A DNA stretch of 64,000 nt from CBDCYN01 sp965224205 (GCA_965224205.1 CBDCYN010000023.1:496001-560000), one strand, 5' to 3'; positions 35,876 to 45,241 are shown, counted from the first letter of the stretch. Numbers and translations are program-made. The notes: a model not told the origin generated them from the sequence alone.

Positions 35876-37933
35876 TTAGGCGCCTTCAACCGGCGGCTGC
35901 TCGTGGTCTTCGCCCTCAGGTACAGAATCCCCACCGGGAGGTTCGAAACCCATACGGTCGGTTAGGGCTTGCATCGCGACCGGGCTGGTGGCGTCCTGAG
36001 CCTTCAACGCCTGGCCGATCCAGCCATCAACCGATGGCTTCATAGCGTTGAATGCTTTTTGGGTCAGCGGGGAGACCGCTTCGAGCTCCACCAAGACCAG
36101 CTTCTGAGCCGCGTCAAGGGCGACCGCGGTGACGGTCTGCTCACGGGGCGTTTGATCGACCCCGCCGGCTTCGAGGACCCGATCGGCCAACTCGAACACC
36201 GACTCGACCAAGACCTCGTTACGGCCGATCCCCTCGACCAGAGGTGTATCGAGGACAAACGCCATCCCTTGGCCGCGGGGCTGACGCCGAGCGAACGGCC
36301 GTGGGCGGATCACCGACGACTCTAATGCCCCAGCCAGGCCATCGAGACCCTCGTTGTGCGCCCGGTCAGCCCACATCGATGTATCCTGCTTGAGCCGTTC
36401 ATAGGCGGCCAGCCGACGGGCGTCACGGGTTAGCTGGTCACGGACCTGCTGCCACGAATCCGGGGTGTGGCTGGGCTGGACCTCCAAGAGCCGGAACAGG
36501 TGCCGGTCGCGGTGCTGGGGGGATTCCAAAACGGAGCTGGGGATCATCGCTTGCAGCCGCAGGGACATGAGCGGGTTCTTGCGTTGGGCGCTGGCGAATT
36601 CCTTGGCACTGCCGACGTATTGGAGAAACGGCACCGGCCGGCGGCCGACCAGGACGCTGCGCCCAATCCTCGGCAGCGCCACCAGGTCGGCGGCGGTCAG
36701 CCAACGGTTGTCGATGGTGTGGACTTCGGGTCGCAACCCGTGTTGACGTTCGAGTTCATCCGCGACTTCATCGAAGCTTTTGGGCTTCCAACCCGGGGGG
36801 ACCACGTAATAACCGTTGACAGACTCGAGGCCACGCGCCTCGTCGAGCAGCAACGACTGAGCGGCTTTGACCTCACGGTTGCTTAGCTCGTTAGCCCGCT
36901 GGCGCCGCAGTCGTTGTTTAATCTGATCACGGACCTGGGCGTAGGGCTGGATCGGCGGGTCCGGGTTCGCTGCGGGCTCGTCGTCAGGGGTCGGTTCCGG
37001 TGCGGCCTGGAATTCCTGGGGGTGCTGGTCGTAGTAGTCCATCGCGTCGGCTTCGTCGATCGCGTCAGCGGGGAAATGGGCTAAGACTCGATCGAACGGG
37101 ACAGTCAGGTACTCGATCTTGACCCGATCGGGGTAGCGGTACCCCAGCCCGTCGGGTCGCCCGGCCCCGGGCAGGTCGTCCTTGTATTGCTCGAATAACG
37201 CCCGCAGCTGTTCTTGCGTGGGGTCGCCCTCGACCCGGTGCAGGTAGCGGTCACAGTCGACCACGACCGCACGGATCTGGGCCGTGGAGCGTTGGTCGAG
37301 GATCAGCCGCCGCCGCAACGGGTCGCTCAACCGCGGCAGCCCCTGCATCGAAAGCACCGCGTGCATGACCCCTTCGGAATACCCCGCCGCGGCCATCTGG
37401 GTCGCGAGTTTGTAGAAATCCATCTGTTCGATCAGCGACGGGTAATCCAGCCCGCTGACCAGTCCCAGGTACTTCTGGTACACCAGCCGTTGGCGCACGA
37501 CCTGCGCCACCACCGCCGCGGCGACCCGGTACCGCTTGGCCAGTTCCGCGACGCGGACCCGTCCCAACCCCTCCTTGGCGTGGAAACGATCGATATGGGC
37601 CAGTAACAGCTCCACCTCATATTGGCTAGCCGACACGCCCAGCGACCGGGCCTCTTTCATGGCCAGCAGCCACTGCAACGGCTCGTCAATGCCCGGGGGT
37701 TCGAGCAGGGGCATTGCCATCGACTGCGACAGGGACGACAGTGCGTCGAGCTCGAACGCCGCGCGTTGTAGCTCCACGCGGGTGAGCTCTTGGCCGTCAA
37801 GGTGGCCGACCGGTTCGTCGCCTGGGCTGGGCATGAAGATGCTAAGCGTGGGCTGGATCAAGAACGCGACCATCAAGACGGCGACGATCACCGCGAGGAT
37901 GTAGGGCATGTAACGGCGGAAAAACTTCAGCAT
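35876..37933 (-). CDS. SurA/PpiD-like periplasmic folding protein
   Basis: A 685-residue protein with an N-terminal membrane anchor, MLKFFRRYMPYILAVIVAVLMVAFLI, followed by VGHLDGQELTRVELQRAAFELDAL, which resembles the SurA_N chaperone region of PpiD-type proteins. The body is Gln/Arg-rich helical sequence with repeated peptidyl-prolyl-isomerase-like patches, but I see no clear parvulin catalytic motif. A GGAGA ribosome site precedes the ATG. The likely role is folding or quality control of exported proteins, held at the inner membrane. The assignment rests on layout and on the N-terminal region only. Confidence 0.6.
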   Translation of the reverse strand: MLKFFRRYMPYILAVIVAVLMVAFLIQPTLSIFMPSPGDEPVGHLDGQELTRVELQRAAFELDALSSLSQSMAMPLLEPPGIDEPLQWLLAMKEARSLGVSASQYEVELLLAHIDRFHAKEGLGRVRVAELAKRYRVAAAVVAQVVRQRLVYQKYLGLVSGLDYPSLIEQMDFYKLATQMAAAGYSEGVMHAVLSMQGLPRLSDPLRRRLILDQRSTAQIRAVVVDCDRYLHRVEGDPTQEQLRALFEQYKDDLPGAGRPDGLGYRYPDRVKIEYLTVPFDRVLAHFPADAIDEADAMDYYDQHPQEFQAAPEPTPDDEPAANPDPPIQPYAQVRDQIKQRLRRQRANELSNREVKAAQSLLLDEARGLESVNGYYVVPPGWKPKSFDEVADELERQHGLRPEVHTIDNRWLTAADLVALPRIGRSVLVGRRPVPFLQYVGSAKEFASAQRKNPLMSLRLQAMIPSSVLESPQHRDRHLFRLLEVQPSHTPDSWQQVRDQLTRDARRLAAYERLKQDTSMWADRAHNEGLDGLAGALESSVIRPRPFARRQPRGQGMAFVLDTPLVEGIGRNEVLVESVFELADRVLEAGGVDQTPREQTVTAVALDAAQKLVLVELEAVSPLTQKAFNAMKPSVDGWIGQALKAQDATSPVAMQALTDRMGFEPPGGDSVPEGEDHEQPPVEGA

Positions 37934-38015
37934 AGAGTCGGTCTCCTAACAGACGGACCAGTATACCGATCCCGGATAAAAATACGGCATGACCCGTGTA
38001 CGCGGACAGGGCCGT

Positions 38016-39157
38016 TTAATTCTCTGTTGGTGATCCTCGGATGAGTGCAAGGGCTTCGTGGGGTTGGGCGGCGTAGCGTCGCAAGGCGGCGGCTTTATTC
38101 TTCCAGCCGGCGTGGTTGAGAACCGTCACAGCCAAGTTGCGGATCGCCGCGAGGTTCTGCGGAGCCTGGCCGGTCCGCACACGGCAGGCGTCTTCCCCAA
38201 ACGTCACGTCCCGGACGTAGTGCAAGCGGTTTTCGATCCCCCAGTGGCCGCGGGTGAGTTCAAGCAAGCGGGTGGCATCGGCTCGATCCCGCGAGAGGCT
38301 GGTGATCCCGTAGGCCACTTCCGTTGTGGTCTGATTTCGGACCGTGCGGGTGCGTTCGAGTCGAAAGACCTGCTTGACCCCCGGCCAGTCCAGGTAGCCG
38401 TTGAGGGCGGTGGTGCTGGTGAGCTTGCGGGCTTCGATCCGGCCGTGGCCCTTGTTGAGGCTTGAAGCGGTCTGCTGTTCTTGGCGGCTCAGCCGCTGCT
38501 CACGCTCAGAACTCGGGGCGTCGTCGTGGGGTTTGAACGCGTCGGCGATCGCTTCTTGGAGTTGAGCTTGGTTGGCCTTGACGGCCCAGAGATAATCCCC
38601 TTTTTCTTGAGGATTTTCCGCGATAGATCCTTCTGGCAAAACATCGCGTCGCCCGTGACCACCGCCCCTTGCACGTCGATCACATCCAACATCGCCAGGG
38701 CGGTCTTGTGCTCGTTGGTGGAAGCCGCCACCGCCATCTGACCGATCGCCGCTTGAGCTTCGTGTGCGTAAGCCGCCAGCAGGTGGATCCCCGGCAGTGG
38801 CTCGCCTTGTGTACCGCATAGCCGCTTGCCGTCGACCGCGATCGCCTTCCACCCGGCGATCCGACGACCCCCCAGCCAGCGGCGGATCGCCCGCTCGAAC
38901 ATCGTCGTGTCGAGCACTTTGAACACATTGTGGAACGTGGCTTTGCACGGCGAGCGATCCCGGGTAAACCCCAGCAGCCGCGTGAATGGCTCTCCGCGAT
39001 CCCGGGCAAACTGGGCGATCGCCTCGAGGCTGCGTGCCCCCCCGAGCATCGCCACCGTGGTCAGCGTCAAGATCGCCGACAACGGGTGACGACGTCCCGA
39101 CGGATTCCGTGGGTCCGGGATCTCGCTAAACACAACAGATAACGGTTGATCGGACAT
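38016..39157 (-). CDS. ISAs1-family transposase, two frames
   Basis: The first frame begins MSDQPLSVVFSEIPDPRNPSGRRHPLSAILTL, with the N-terminal DDE_Tnp_1-associated domain, and continues through WKAIAVDGKRLCG and VVTGDAMFCQKDLSRKIL, which hold catalytic Asp residues. The second frame resumes at KGDYLWAVKANQAQL and ends with RGHWGIENRLHYVRDVTFGEDACRVRTG (catalytic Glu region) and GSPTEN. The frames join at G_AAA_AAG (38600-38606, minus strand), where a -1 shift restores the protein. ISAs1 transposases are normally one frame of about 375 residues, so this is either a single-base deletion or a slip site. With its upstream region interrupted by IS66 it is probably not expressed normally. Confidence 0.8.
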
Positions 39158-39202
39158 CGTCAGGTCCTCCATGACCTCAGGGGCTAACGCCAAACTCTAC
39201 CT

Positions 39203-40815
39203 GTATCTGTTTAGCGTCTAGCCAGGCACGGGAGGGCGTTGGATTTTGAAATTCTGATCTGCTGATCGCGGTCTATAATCGGCCATCGATATAAAGGGAT
39301 AAGATGGCGTTCGAAGGGCTGGGGTGCCCGCTTCACCATCGGTCAGGACGACACGACAGGAACAGCCAGGATGGCTCGACCCACCTACGATCAACTGCTT
39401 GAAATCATCGCCGAGAAAGACCGGCAGATCCTGCGACTCGAGAAGCGTGTGGCTCAACTCGAAGCTCGGGCCGGCCAACTCGAACAACGCCTCGAACAAG
39501 CCACGCGTTCGACCCAACGCCAAGCCGCGCCGTTCTCCAAGGGATCGCCCAAAACCCAGCCCAAGAAGCCCGGCCGCAAGGCGGGCAAGGCGTACGGCCC
39601 CAAAGCCCATCGGCCCCCACCCCCGCAACCCCCCGACGAGGTCATCGACGTGCCGTTGACCCCGCGGTGTCCCGGCTGCGGCGGCGAGGCCCAAGAAGAT
39701 CACGTGACCCATCAGTTCCAGGTCGAGATCCCCCGCCGGCCGGTGGTGCGACGTTTCGACCTGCACGTGGGTTCATGCACGCGGTGTGGTCGACGCCTTC
39801 ACCCCCGCCACCCGTTGCAGACCTCAGATGCCACGGGGGCGGCGGCCTCCCAGCTGGGGCCGGACCTTCAAGCCATGATCGTCCTGATGAAGGACAAGTA
39901 CGGGCTGAGTTATGGCGACATCCAAGGCTTGCTCAAGCAGGTCTTCGGGATCTCGATCACCCGTGGCGGTGCGACGCACGTCGTGCTACGTACGGCCCGA
40001 CGCGGTCAATCTGTTTACGACGGCCTGCGTGACGTGGTGCGTCACAGCGACACGGTTTACCCCGATGAAACCGGCTGGAAAGTCGGCGGATGGCTGCAGT
40101 GGATGTGGGTGTTCGTGACGAAGAAAGTCACGCTGTATGTCATCCGCCCCAGCCGCGGCGGCGAGGTGGTGCGGGACGTGTTGGGCAAGGACTATGCCGG
40201 GCGGATGATCCACGACGGCTGGTCGCCTTACGATTCTTTGGAACAGGCCACGCATCAGCAATGCTTGGCGCATCTGCTTCGGCGGACGGGCATGTTGCTG
40301 GAGCAAGCCACGCGTGGGGCGGTGCGTTTCCCGCGGAAGGTCAAGGCGTTGTTGCTCGATGCGCTGCGTCTTCGTGATCGACGCGACGCGGGAACGATCA
40401 GCGAGCATGGCTTGGCCTGTGCCCGCGGGCGATTGCGTAAGCGGTTGGACCGCTTGCTGGCTTGGCGTCTATCGCATCGTGGCAACCGAACGTTTCGCAA
40501 TCACCTGGCTCGCCACGCCGATGAGATCCTCACGTTTCTGTATGAACCGGGGATCGAAGCGACCAACTGGCCCGCCGAGCAGGCGATCCGCCCGGCGGTG
40601 GTCAACCGCAAGGTCTTCGGCGGCAACCGTACGGCTGCGGGTGCTCGTGCTCAGGAAATTCTGGGCAGCGTCCTGACGACTTGTGATCAACACGCCCACG
40701 ACGCGTTGGCTTTTCTGTCCCACCTCCTGCGTGCTGCCTCCGATCAGCACCCCGATCACCTGAGACGACTCATCTCAACCGCCCAGATTCAACCGGCTAA
40801 CCGCTAAACAGATAC
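39203..40815 (+). mobile_element. IS66-family element (tnpC only) inside ISAs1
   Basis: Inverted ends GTATCTGTTTAGCG (39203-39216) and CGCTAAACAGATAC (40802-40815) bound the element. TCTACCT flanks both sides, as part of an 8-base direct repeat with one mismatch, matching the 8-base duplications of IS66. Only the large transposase gene is present, so this belongs to the ISBst12-like branch that lacks tnpA and tnpB. Confidence 0.87.
39371..40807 (+). CDS. IS66-family transposase TnpC
   Basis: A 478-residue transposase. It has an N-terminal leucine-zipper-like coiled coil (LLEIIAEKDRQILRLEKRVAQLEARAGQLEQRLEQA), a basic Pro/Lys linker, and a zinc-finger region with CPGCGG and CTRCGR. The DDE core follows: VYPDETGWKVGGWLQWMWVF, IHDGWSPYDSL and the C-terminal NWPAEQAIRPAVVNRKVFGGNRTAAGA with the catalytic Glu. 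All parts are present, so it is probably active. Confidence 0.92.
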   Translation: MARPTYDQLLEIIAEKDRQILRLEKRVAQLEARAGQLEQRLEQATRSTQRQAAPFSKGSPKTQPKKPGRKAGKAYGPKAHRPPPPQPPDEVIDVPLTPRCPGCGGEAQEDHVTHQFQVEIPRRPVVRRFDLHVGSCTRCGRRLHPRHPLQTSDATGAAASQLGPDLQAMIVLMKDKYGLSYGDIQGLLKQVFGISITRGGATHVVLRTARRGQSVYDGLRDVVRHSDTVYPDETGWKVGGWLQWMWVFVTKKVTLYVIRPSRGGEVVRDVLGKDYAGRMIHDGWSPYDSLEQATHQQCLAHLLRRTGMLLEQATRGAVRFPRKVKALLLDALRLRDRRDAGTISEHGLACARGRLRKRLDRLLAWRLSHRGNRTFRNHLARHADEILTFLYEPGIEATNWPAEQAIRPAVVNRKVFGGNRTAAGARAQEILGSVLTTCDQHAHDALAFLSHLLRAASDQHPDHLRRLISTAQIQPANR

Positions 40816-40867
40816 ATCTACCTTAATCTCATCGGCTATCCCTACGACAGAGAATTAAACGGCCCTG

Positions 40868-41456
40868 GGTACGCGGCGAGAAGATTTCCAGCCTCCATCG
40901 CGCTGCCTACGCGGTACCTGCAGACGCGAGGCGTCTACCGCGAACCGCTGGCCCGCGGCGTAGCCCCGCAGAGACAGTCCGGGTCTTGGGGATGGCCAAG
41001 GGTTCGGCGTCATCGACGTAAGGACAAGGGGGGACTGGTTCTCGAATCCCTCCGCTGCGGGTTGACAGCCCGCAGGCGGGGGTGTTTTCAGGGTCCATGT
41101 AGAGCTTATGAGTTCGCCCAATGTATAAAAGGCCGCTTCCCATGCATAATGTTCTGACGGTCGCGGCTCGCTGTGGGTGTCTGCCTCGACCTCGGAATTG
41201 CGATAGAGCCGCTGGATCGCGCAAACAAAACCACGGCTCGCTTTTCCAAACGAGCCGTGGTCGGCTTCTTTCTGCCTTTCTCCTGCCGTGCTTCCTGCCC
41301 GCCTGCTCTTTCTCCTGCCATCTATGTATGGCCAAAGGGCCGGGTCATCATCGAGTGTCAACGCGGTGAAGATCCGCTATCTCTAAGTTCTCACCGCGTG
41401 ACGCGACCCGGCGACTTTTGGCGACGGAATCCGATGCCCCGTCAGCGGCGGTAGCT
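40868..41456. other. Intergenic region downstream of hcp, no gene seen
   Basis: About 590 bases between the ISAs1 end and the hcp stop. It holds a hairpin CTGCGGG/CCCGCAG at 41055-41075 (REP-like), the terminator at 41230-41261 and a second inverted repeat CGCGGTGA/TCACCGCG at 41370-41399. Overlapping small frames here have no domain I recognise. Confidence 0.5.
41230..41261 (-). terminator. Strong hairpin terminator, probably for hcp
   Basis: Perfect 11-base arms ACCACGGCTCG and CGAGCCGTGGT enclose a 10-base loop. On the minus strand it is followed by TTTGTTTG. It lies 196 bases past the hcp stop and no other gene intervenes. Confidence 0.7.
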
Positions 41457-41954
41457 TTACCCGCCGGTGTTCGAGTGCAGGTCCCAGTGGGTGGCCACGT
41501 CGCCCTTGGGCTGGCCGGTCTTGTGGTCGGTCTCGGTGTAGGTCCATTCGATCTTGCCGTAGGCAAAGGCCACCTCTTCCAGGGGCAGGGCGTCGCCGCC
41601 GGAAGCTGACCCGCCGGGGCGGACCGACGAGACGATCACGTCCGACATCTTGTAGTGCATGTACTGCTGTTTGTCCTTGGTCGCTCGGCACAACGCGACC
41701 TCGATCGAGCCAATGTGCTCGCCGTTGCAGCAGGCCAGGTTCAGCTTCGGCGAGGCTTTGTCGAGGGTCTTGACACACGAGAAATCCGCATGGTCACACC
41801 GCTCAGCCGACCGGCCCCCGCCGCTGGAAACCGACCCGCTCGACAGCTGCGAGACCCCATGGCTAAACGACAGCAGCTCGATCCAGTCCTTGTGCTTGTC
41901 GTCGGAGCACTCACCGGGGATGGTCTCGATCTTTAAGAAACAGTCAAACGCCAT
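41457..41954 (-). CDS. hcp: Hcp-like type VI secretion tube protein, orphan
   Basis: A 165-residue protein opening MAFDCFLKIETIPGECSDDKHKDWIELLSFSHGVSQ, the standard start of Hcp, with later IGSIEVALCRATKDKQQYMHYKMSDVIVSSV and EEVAFAYGKIEWTYTETDHKTGQPKG. Hcp forms hexameric rings that stack into the inner tube of type VI secretion or related contractile injection machines. The ribosome site AAGGAGG is strong. Seven cysteines (including ACC) are unusual for Hcp. No other type VI gene (tssB, tssC, vgrG, clpV) is in the window, so it may be a stray effector-type Hcp or work with a machine encoded elsewhere. Confidence 0.85.
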   Translation of the reverse strand: MAFDCFLKIETIPGECSDDKHKDWIELLSFSHGVSQLSSGSVSSGGGRSAERCDHADFSCVKTLDKASPKLNLACCNGEHIGSIEVALCRATKDKQQYMHYKMSDVIVSSVRPGGSASGGDALPLEEVAFAYGKIEWTYTETDHKTGQPKGDVATHWDLHSNTGG

Positions 41955-42400
41955 ATCGAACCTCCTTCTATGTAGAAGTAATTAAAGAACCTTATCTTGC
42001 AACAACGTGTTGCGAGCTGTCTTTTTCTGCATTCAAGCGACACTGCGCCAACCCGCTTTTTGGACCCGATGGCTTGTTTTCTCGGGTGGCTGATTGCGGA
42101 TTACTCTCATAGAGATGCAATGAGGGTGCCAACCTGGACCCATGAAACATAATTATTGAATAGAAAAGATAATACGATTTTTTATGGCCTAGGGATTGTC
42201 TTAAAACCGTCATAATTGGGGAATATTTACCAGATTAAGGTGATCCCATTGGGGAAAATGACCCACCACACCCGTTTGCCTTGTGGCGGCTCGCAGTCCA
42301 CGCGACGGCTGAGCGTGTTCGAAAACCGGATCGAACCACGAGCCGTGAGCCGTGAGGAAATAGGTAAATATCCTAATGCAGCAGAGCTGCTTTTCTACTA

Positions 42401-42430
42401 AGGAAAGGAAAGGAAAGGAAAGGAAAGGAC
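42401..42430. repeat. Pentanucleotide tandem repeat (AGGAA)6
   Basis: Six tandem copies of AGGAA, the last ending in C. It is a simple-sequence tract in non-coding DNA, prone to slippage. Confidence 0.9.
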
Positions 42431-42887
42431 AGGTGTATGTCAAGGGCGGGTTGATTGGCTGCGGATCCTTCGGATCTTCTCTTCGAGTGTACCGATCTCG
42501 GAGGAAATTGCAGCGCGATCCGTGTATACGGCGGGTAAGTTTTCGAGGGCCAGCGGGTACCCGACACGGTACGATGATACGAGATGCGTGTATCCTCAAT
42601 AGGGGTGTGGTCAAATCCTGTGGATGAAATATCAGGCGGCGTGTACCAAGAACCCGTGGTCACGTGCTATACTCCCATAATTGTAGATTCGAAGCGGTGA
42701 TTGATCGATCATCGACGCGTCTGGGTTGAGGTGCAGGCGCGGTCGTGTATCGATCCCCCGGGTCGGTGATACGGCACGTCGAAGAGAGGCGTGTCGATAT
42801 GCAGATCACGGATGAAAATACAGCATGATTTGCGTACGCGACAAGGAAATTTTCGTAGTTAATAGCGTGACCGACGCGATATTTTAG

Positions 42888-42974
42888 AAGCTGTTTCAAA
42901 AACCATGGACGGGTGCCACTGGCTGCTTGTCAGCCAGTGCGGAAACCAATGGGATACAGATTTTGAAACAGCTT
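42888..42974. mobile_element. MITE-like nested palindrome (87 bp) with TTAG flanks
   Basis: AAGCTGTTTCAAAA at 42888-42901 is perfectly repeated inverted at 42961-42974. Inside lies a second perfect stem CACTGGCTG/CAGCCAGTG. TTAG occurs immediately left (42884-42887) and one base right (42976-42979), a possible target duplication. No gene is present. It fits a non-autonomous mobile element or a transposable palindromic unit. Confidence 0.5.
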
Positions 42975-43043
42975 GTTAGTACGCGATGCGTATATTGTGG
43001 ATCGCTGTTCGGGGACGATTGAGGCGGCTAGCAAGGAATCATT

Positions 43044-43988
43044 TTGGATCAACCCAGTTCCGGCGGTGAACAACGCTCAGCCCAAGACGCGGGGGTGGCC
43101 CTGCGCCGCGCGGCCAGCTTAGATGCAGCATTATCCGCGTCCGTCGACGCCCCGGATCAAACCTCCGCGATGGACACGTGGATGGCCCAGAACCCCTGGG
43201 CGCCGCGGCTGATTCCGTTCATGATCTACGTGGGCTTCATCCCCGTCATTTCGTTTTTTCAAGATCAATTCCCGGTTACTTACCCGCTGCTCTATACCCT
43301 TCAGTGTTCCCTGGTGGCGTGGCTGCTGTGGCGTTACCGGAAGCTGACCCCGGAATTAACCCTCACGTTCCACTGGCTGGCGGTCCCGGTGGGGGTGGGG
43401 GTGGCGGCGGCGTGGATCTGGCTGCGGTTTGTGATGGTCGAAACCTTCCCCGAGCAGTTTGGGGAATTGGAGTCGGTCGATTTCTTTGCGACTATGGGCA
43501 TGACCTTAGGGTGGTTGGCGTTGGGGCTACGGTTCGTAGGGATGTCGGTGGTTGTACCCCTTTTCGAGGAGTTGTGCATCCGGTCCCTGATGCTGCGGGC
43601 CCTGCACCGGGCTAAGCAAACCGCGATCGGGATCGTTCAGGTCCTCGAAGACTTCCCGGTCGTTGGCGAGTTTCTGATCCTCACCCCCTTGGGTGATAAG
43701 GCAGACAAGGAACCGCCGGTATTCACCGCGGAACTCCAACGCAACCCGTTGGGGCAGCTAAGCGTGTTCGGGGTGTTCGCGTCCACGGTGATTTTCACGA
43801 TCCACCACATCCCCGCGGACTGGCCCGGGTGCGTGGTCTGTGCCCTGGCGTACTGCTTCTTGCTGTCAGCGACCCGCCGACACGGGCTGGGCCCGGTGTG
43901 CTGGGCCCACGGGATCACCAACGCGCTGCTCTGGATCTACACGGTCACGATGCACCAAAACGGGACACCGGATTGGCAGTTCTTATAA
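43044..43988 (+). CDS. CPBP-family intramembrane protease (CAAX-like)
   Basis: A 314-residue membrane protein with about eight hydrophobic segments and the three motifs of CPBP/Abi proteases: EELCIR (EExxxR) near residue 175, FTIHH (FxxxH) and HGITN (HxxxN). It starts at TTG 43044 after AAGGA, giving MDQPSSGGEQRSAQDAG. Such glutamic intramembrane proteases process prenylated proteins, bacteriocin immunity substrates or exosortase-linked substrates. No obvious substrate gene is next to it, but a PEP-CTERM protein occurs 14 kb away, and CPBP proteases are sometimes linked to exosortases. Confidence 0.85.
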   Translation: MDQPSSGGEQRSAQDAGVALRRAASLDAALSASVDAPDQTSAMDTWMAQNPWAPRLIPFMIYVGFIPVISFFQDQFPVTYPLLYTLQCSLVAWLLWRYRKLTPELTLTFHWLAVPVGVGVAAAWIWLRFVMVETFPEQFGELESVDFFATMGMTLGWLALGLRFVGMSVVVPLFEELCIRSLMLRALHRAKQTAIGIVQVLEDFPVVGEFLILTPLGDKADKEPPVFTAELQRNPLGQLSVFGVFASTVIFTIHHIPADWPGCVVCALAYCFLLSATRRHGLGPVCWAHGITNALLWIYTVTMHQNGTPDWQFL

Positions 43989-44410
43989 CGGACGATGACC
44001 GGGGGTAGCGGGGTGGGGGCTCAACGAAAAAATCAAGCATACGCACCCAATAAAGACGGGCGCTAGCCTGAAACAGACCTGCCCACGGCGAAAGGGTTTC
44101 GATGAGCGGCCCCCGTCTCGCGTCTGCTTCGTACAGGACGACCGAAAGTTCAAGCCACACGCACGCCCCGTTTGGGCCCCGCTAGCCCGCGTCAGGGACA
44201 CGTCATGGTCGCAGGGCCGGGTTTGCTCTTCAGGGACGCGCCCTTTATTCTCATAGGTGGTTTGGGCCTGATTAATCTTCACGTTCGTCAGCGGTCCGGA
44301 TACCACGGTATTGGCGTCATGGTGTCCCTGATTCAAACCCCAAGGACACGACCGTCCCAGGAAAACGGATCTCACCTTTCTATTCTCGACACAATATTGG
44401 ATCGATAACG
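43989..44410. other. Intergenic region, no gene seen
   Basis: About 420 bases between the CPBP gene and the TPR lipoprotein gene. Short frames here show no domain and I see no clear terminator or promoter. Confidence 0.45.
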
Positions 44411-45100
44411 ATGACCCCTCCACACAAGAAAAGACATCTGCGGATTCTCGGAATCCTCCCGGTGGCGGCCATGGCCGCGGTGCCGATCGGCTGCGAACCG
44501 AATTCTTACCTGCGTCAGCGCGGGGTCGAGGCGCTGCACGCTGGCGATACCCGCTGGGCCGACGAGCGTTTCAGCCAGGCGGTTCGGCAAGACGCTACCG
44601 ATTGGAAGAGCCTGTACTACCTGGGGCAGATCCGCCTTAAGCAAGGTCAGCCGCTCGAGGCCCAGATGCACCTCGAGCGGGCACTGACGCTGCGGCCCGA
44701 TCACCGCCAGACCGCCGACATCCTCGATCAACTCGCCGAGGCGCTGTTCCAACAAGGCCAAACCGCCAATCTCCATGCCCTGGTCAAACAGGCGACCCAG
44801 GAATACGGCACCACCCGCGATTACCTGCGGCAGGCCCAGTACCTGGCCAAGAGCGGCGACGTCGACGGGGCCAAGCTCGCTTACCGCAAAGCCGGCCAAT
44901 TCGCCCAACCCGACGATGCGACCCCGTTCGTGTCCATGGCCGAGTTCTACGACTCGATCAACGACCGGCAAAACGCGATCACCGCGCTGCGGTGCGCGTA
45001 TGGGATCGATCCGCGCAGCATCAAACTACGGAACCGGCTGCGCAGCTTTGGGGTCGTGCCCGGTCCCACGATCGCGCTACCCCGGGAGATGCAGCCCTGA
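44411..45100 (+). CDS. TPR-repeat lipoprotein
   Basis: A 229-residue exported protein: basic N-terminus, hydrophobic segment and VPIGC at residue 28, a plausible lipobox. Four to five tetratricopeptide repeats follow, for example RGVEALHAGDTRWADERFSQAV, LYYLGQIRLKQGQPLEAQMHLERALTLRPDH, YLAKSGDVDGAKLAYRKAGQF and DSINDRQNAITALRCAYGIDP. It probably scaffolds protein contacts in the envelope. No Shine-Dalgarno sequence is visible before the ATG. It is followed by an insertion sequence 140 bases downstream. Confidence 0.8.
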   Translation: MTPPHKKRHLRILGILPVAAMAAVPIGCEPNSYLRQRGVEALHAGDTRWADERFSQAVRQDATDWKSLYYLGQIRLKQGQPLEAQMHLERALTLRPDHRQTADILDQLAEALFQQGQTANLHALVKQATQEYGTTRDYLRQAQYLAKSGDVDGAKLAYRKAGQFAQPDDATPFVSMAEFYDSINDRQNAITALRCAYGIDPRSIKLRNRLRSFGVVPGPTIALPREMQP

Positions 45101-45241
45101 TCGTCGATCCTCAGCCGCCACCCCGCACCGGCAAGAAGGCTCGATGGCCACCTGACGCTAACTACGGGCTGCCAACCTGTGACTTCAAAGAGCACAAGGA
45201 TCACGCACTTTTTCCTTTACGCCTTATCCTCTCCTCTTCTA

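Larger units (their letters stand above)
38007..40867 (-). mobile_element. ISAs1-family element split by an IS66 element
   Basis: CAGGGCCGTTTAATTCTCTG at 38007 is repeated inverted at the far end, to 40867. GTACGCGG occurs just outside both ends (37998-38005 and 40869-40876), fitting the 8-10 base target duplication of ISAs1. The element carries its own transposase at the left and a complete IS66 element (39203-40815) inserted about 40 bases upstream of the transposase start, so its promoter is probably cut off. Confidence 0.85.
41955..43043. other. Long intergenic region with repeats, no gene seen
   Basis: Nearly 1.1 kb with no supportable gene and lower GC than its surroundings. It contains a pentanucleotide tandem repeat (42401-42430) and a nested palindromic element (42888-42974). 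Small frames on both strands show no domain. The promoter of the CPBP protease gene should lie near its right end. Confidence 0.5.

Noticed and set aside
42401..42430. CRISPR or spacer array
   Set aside because: It is a simple pentanucleotide repeat without spacers; no cas gene is present in the window.
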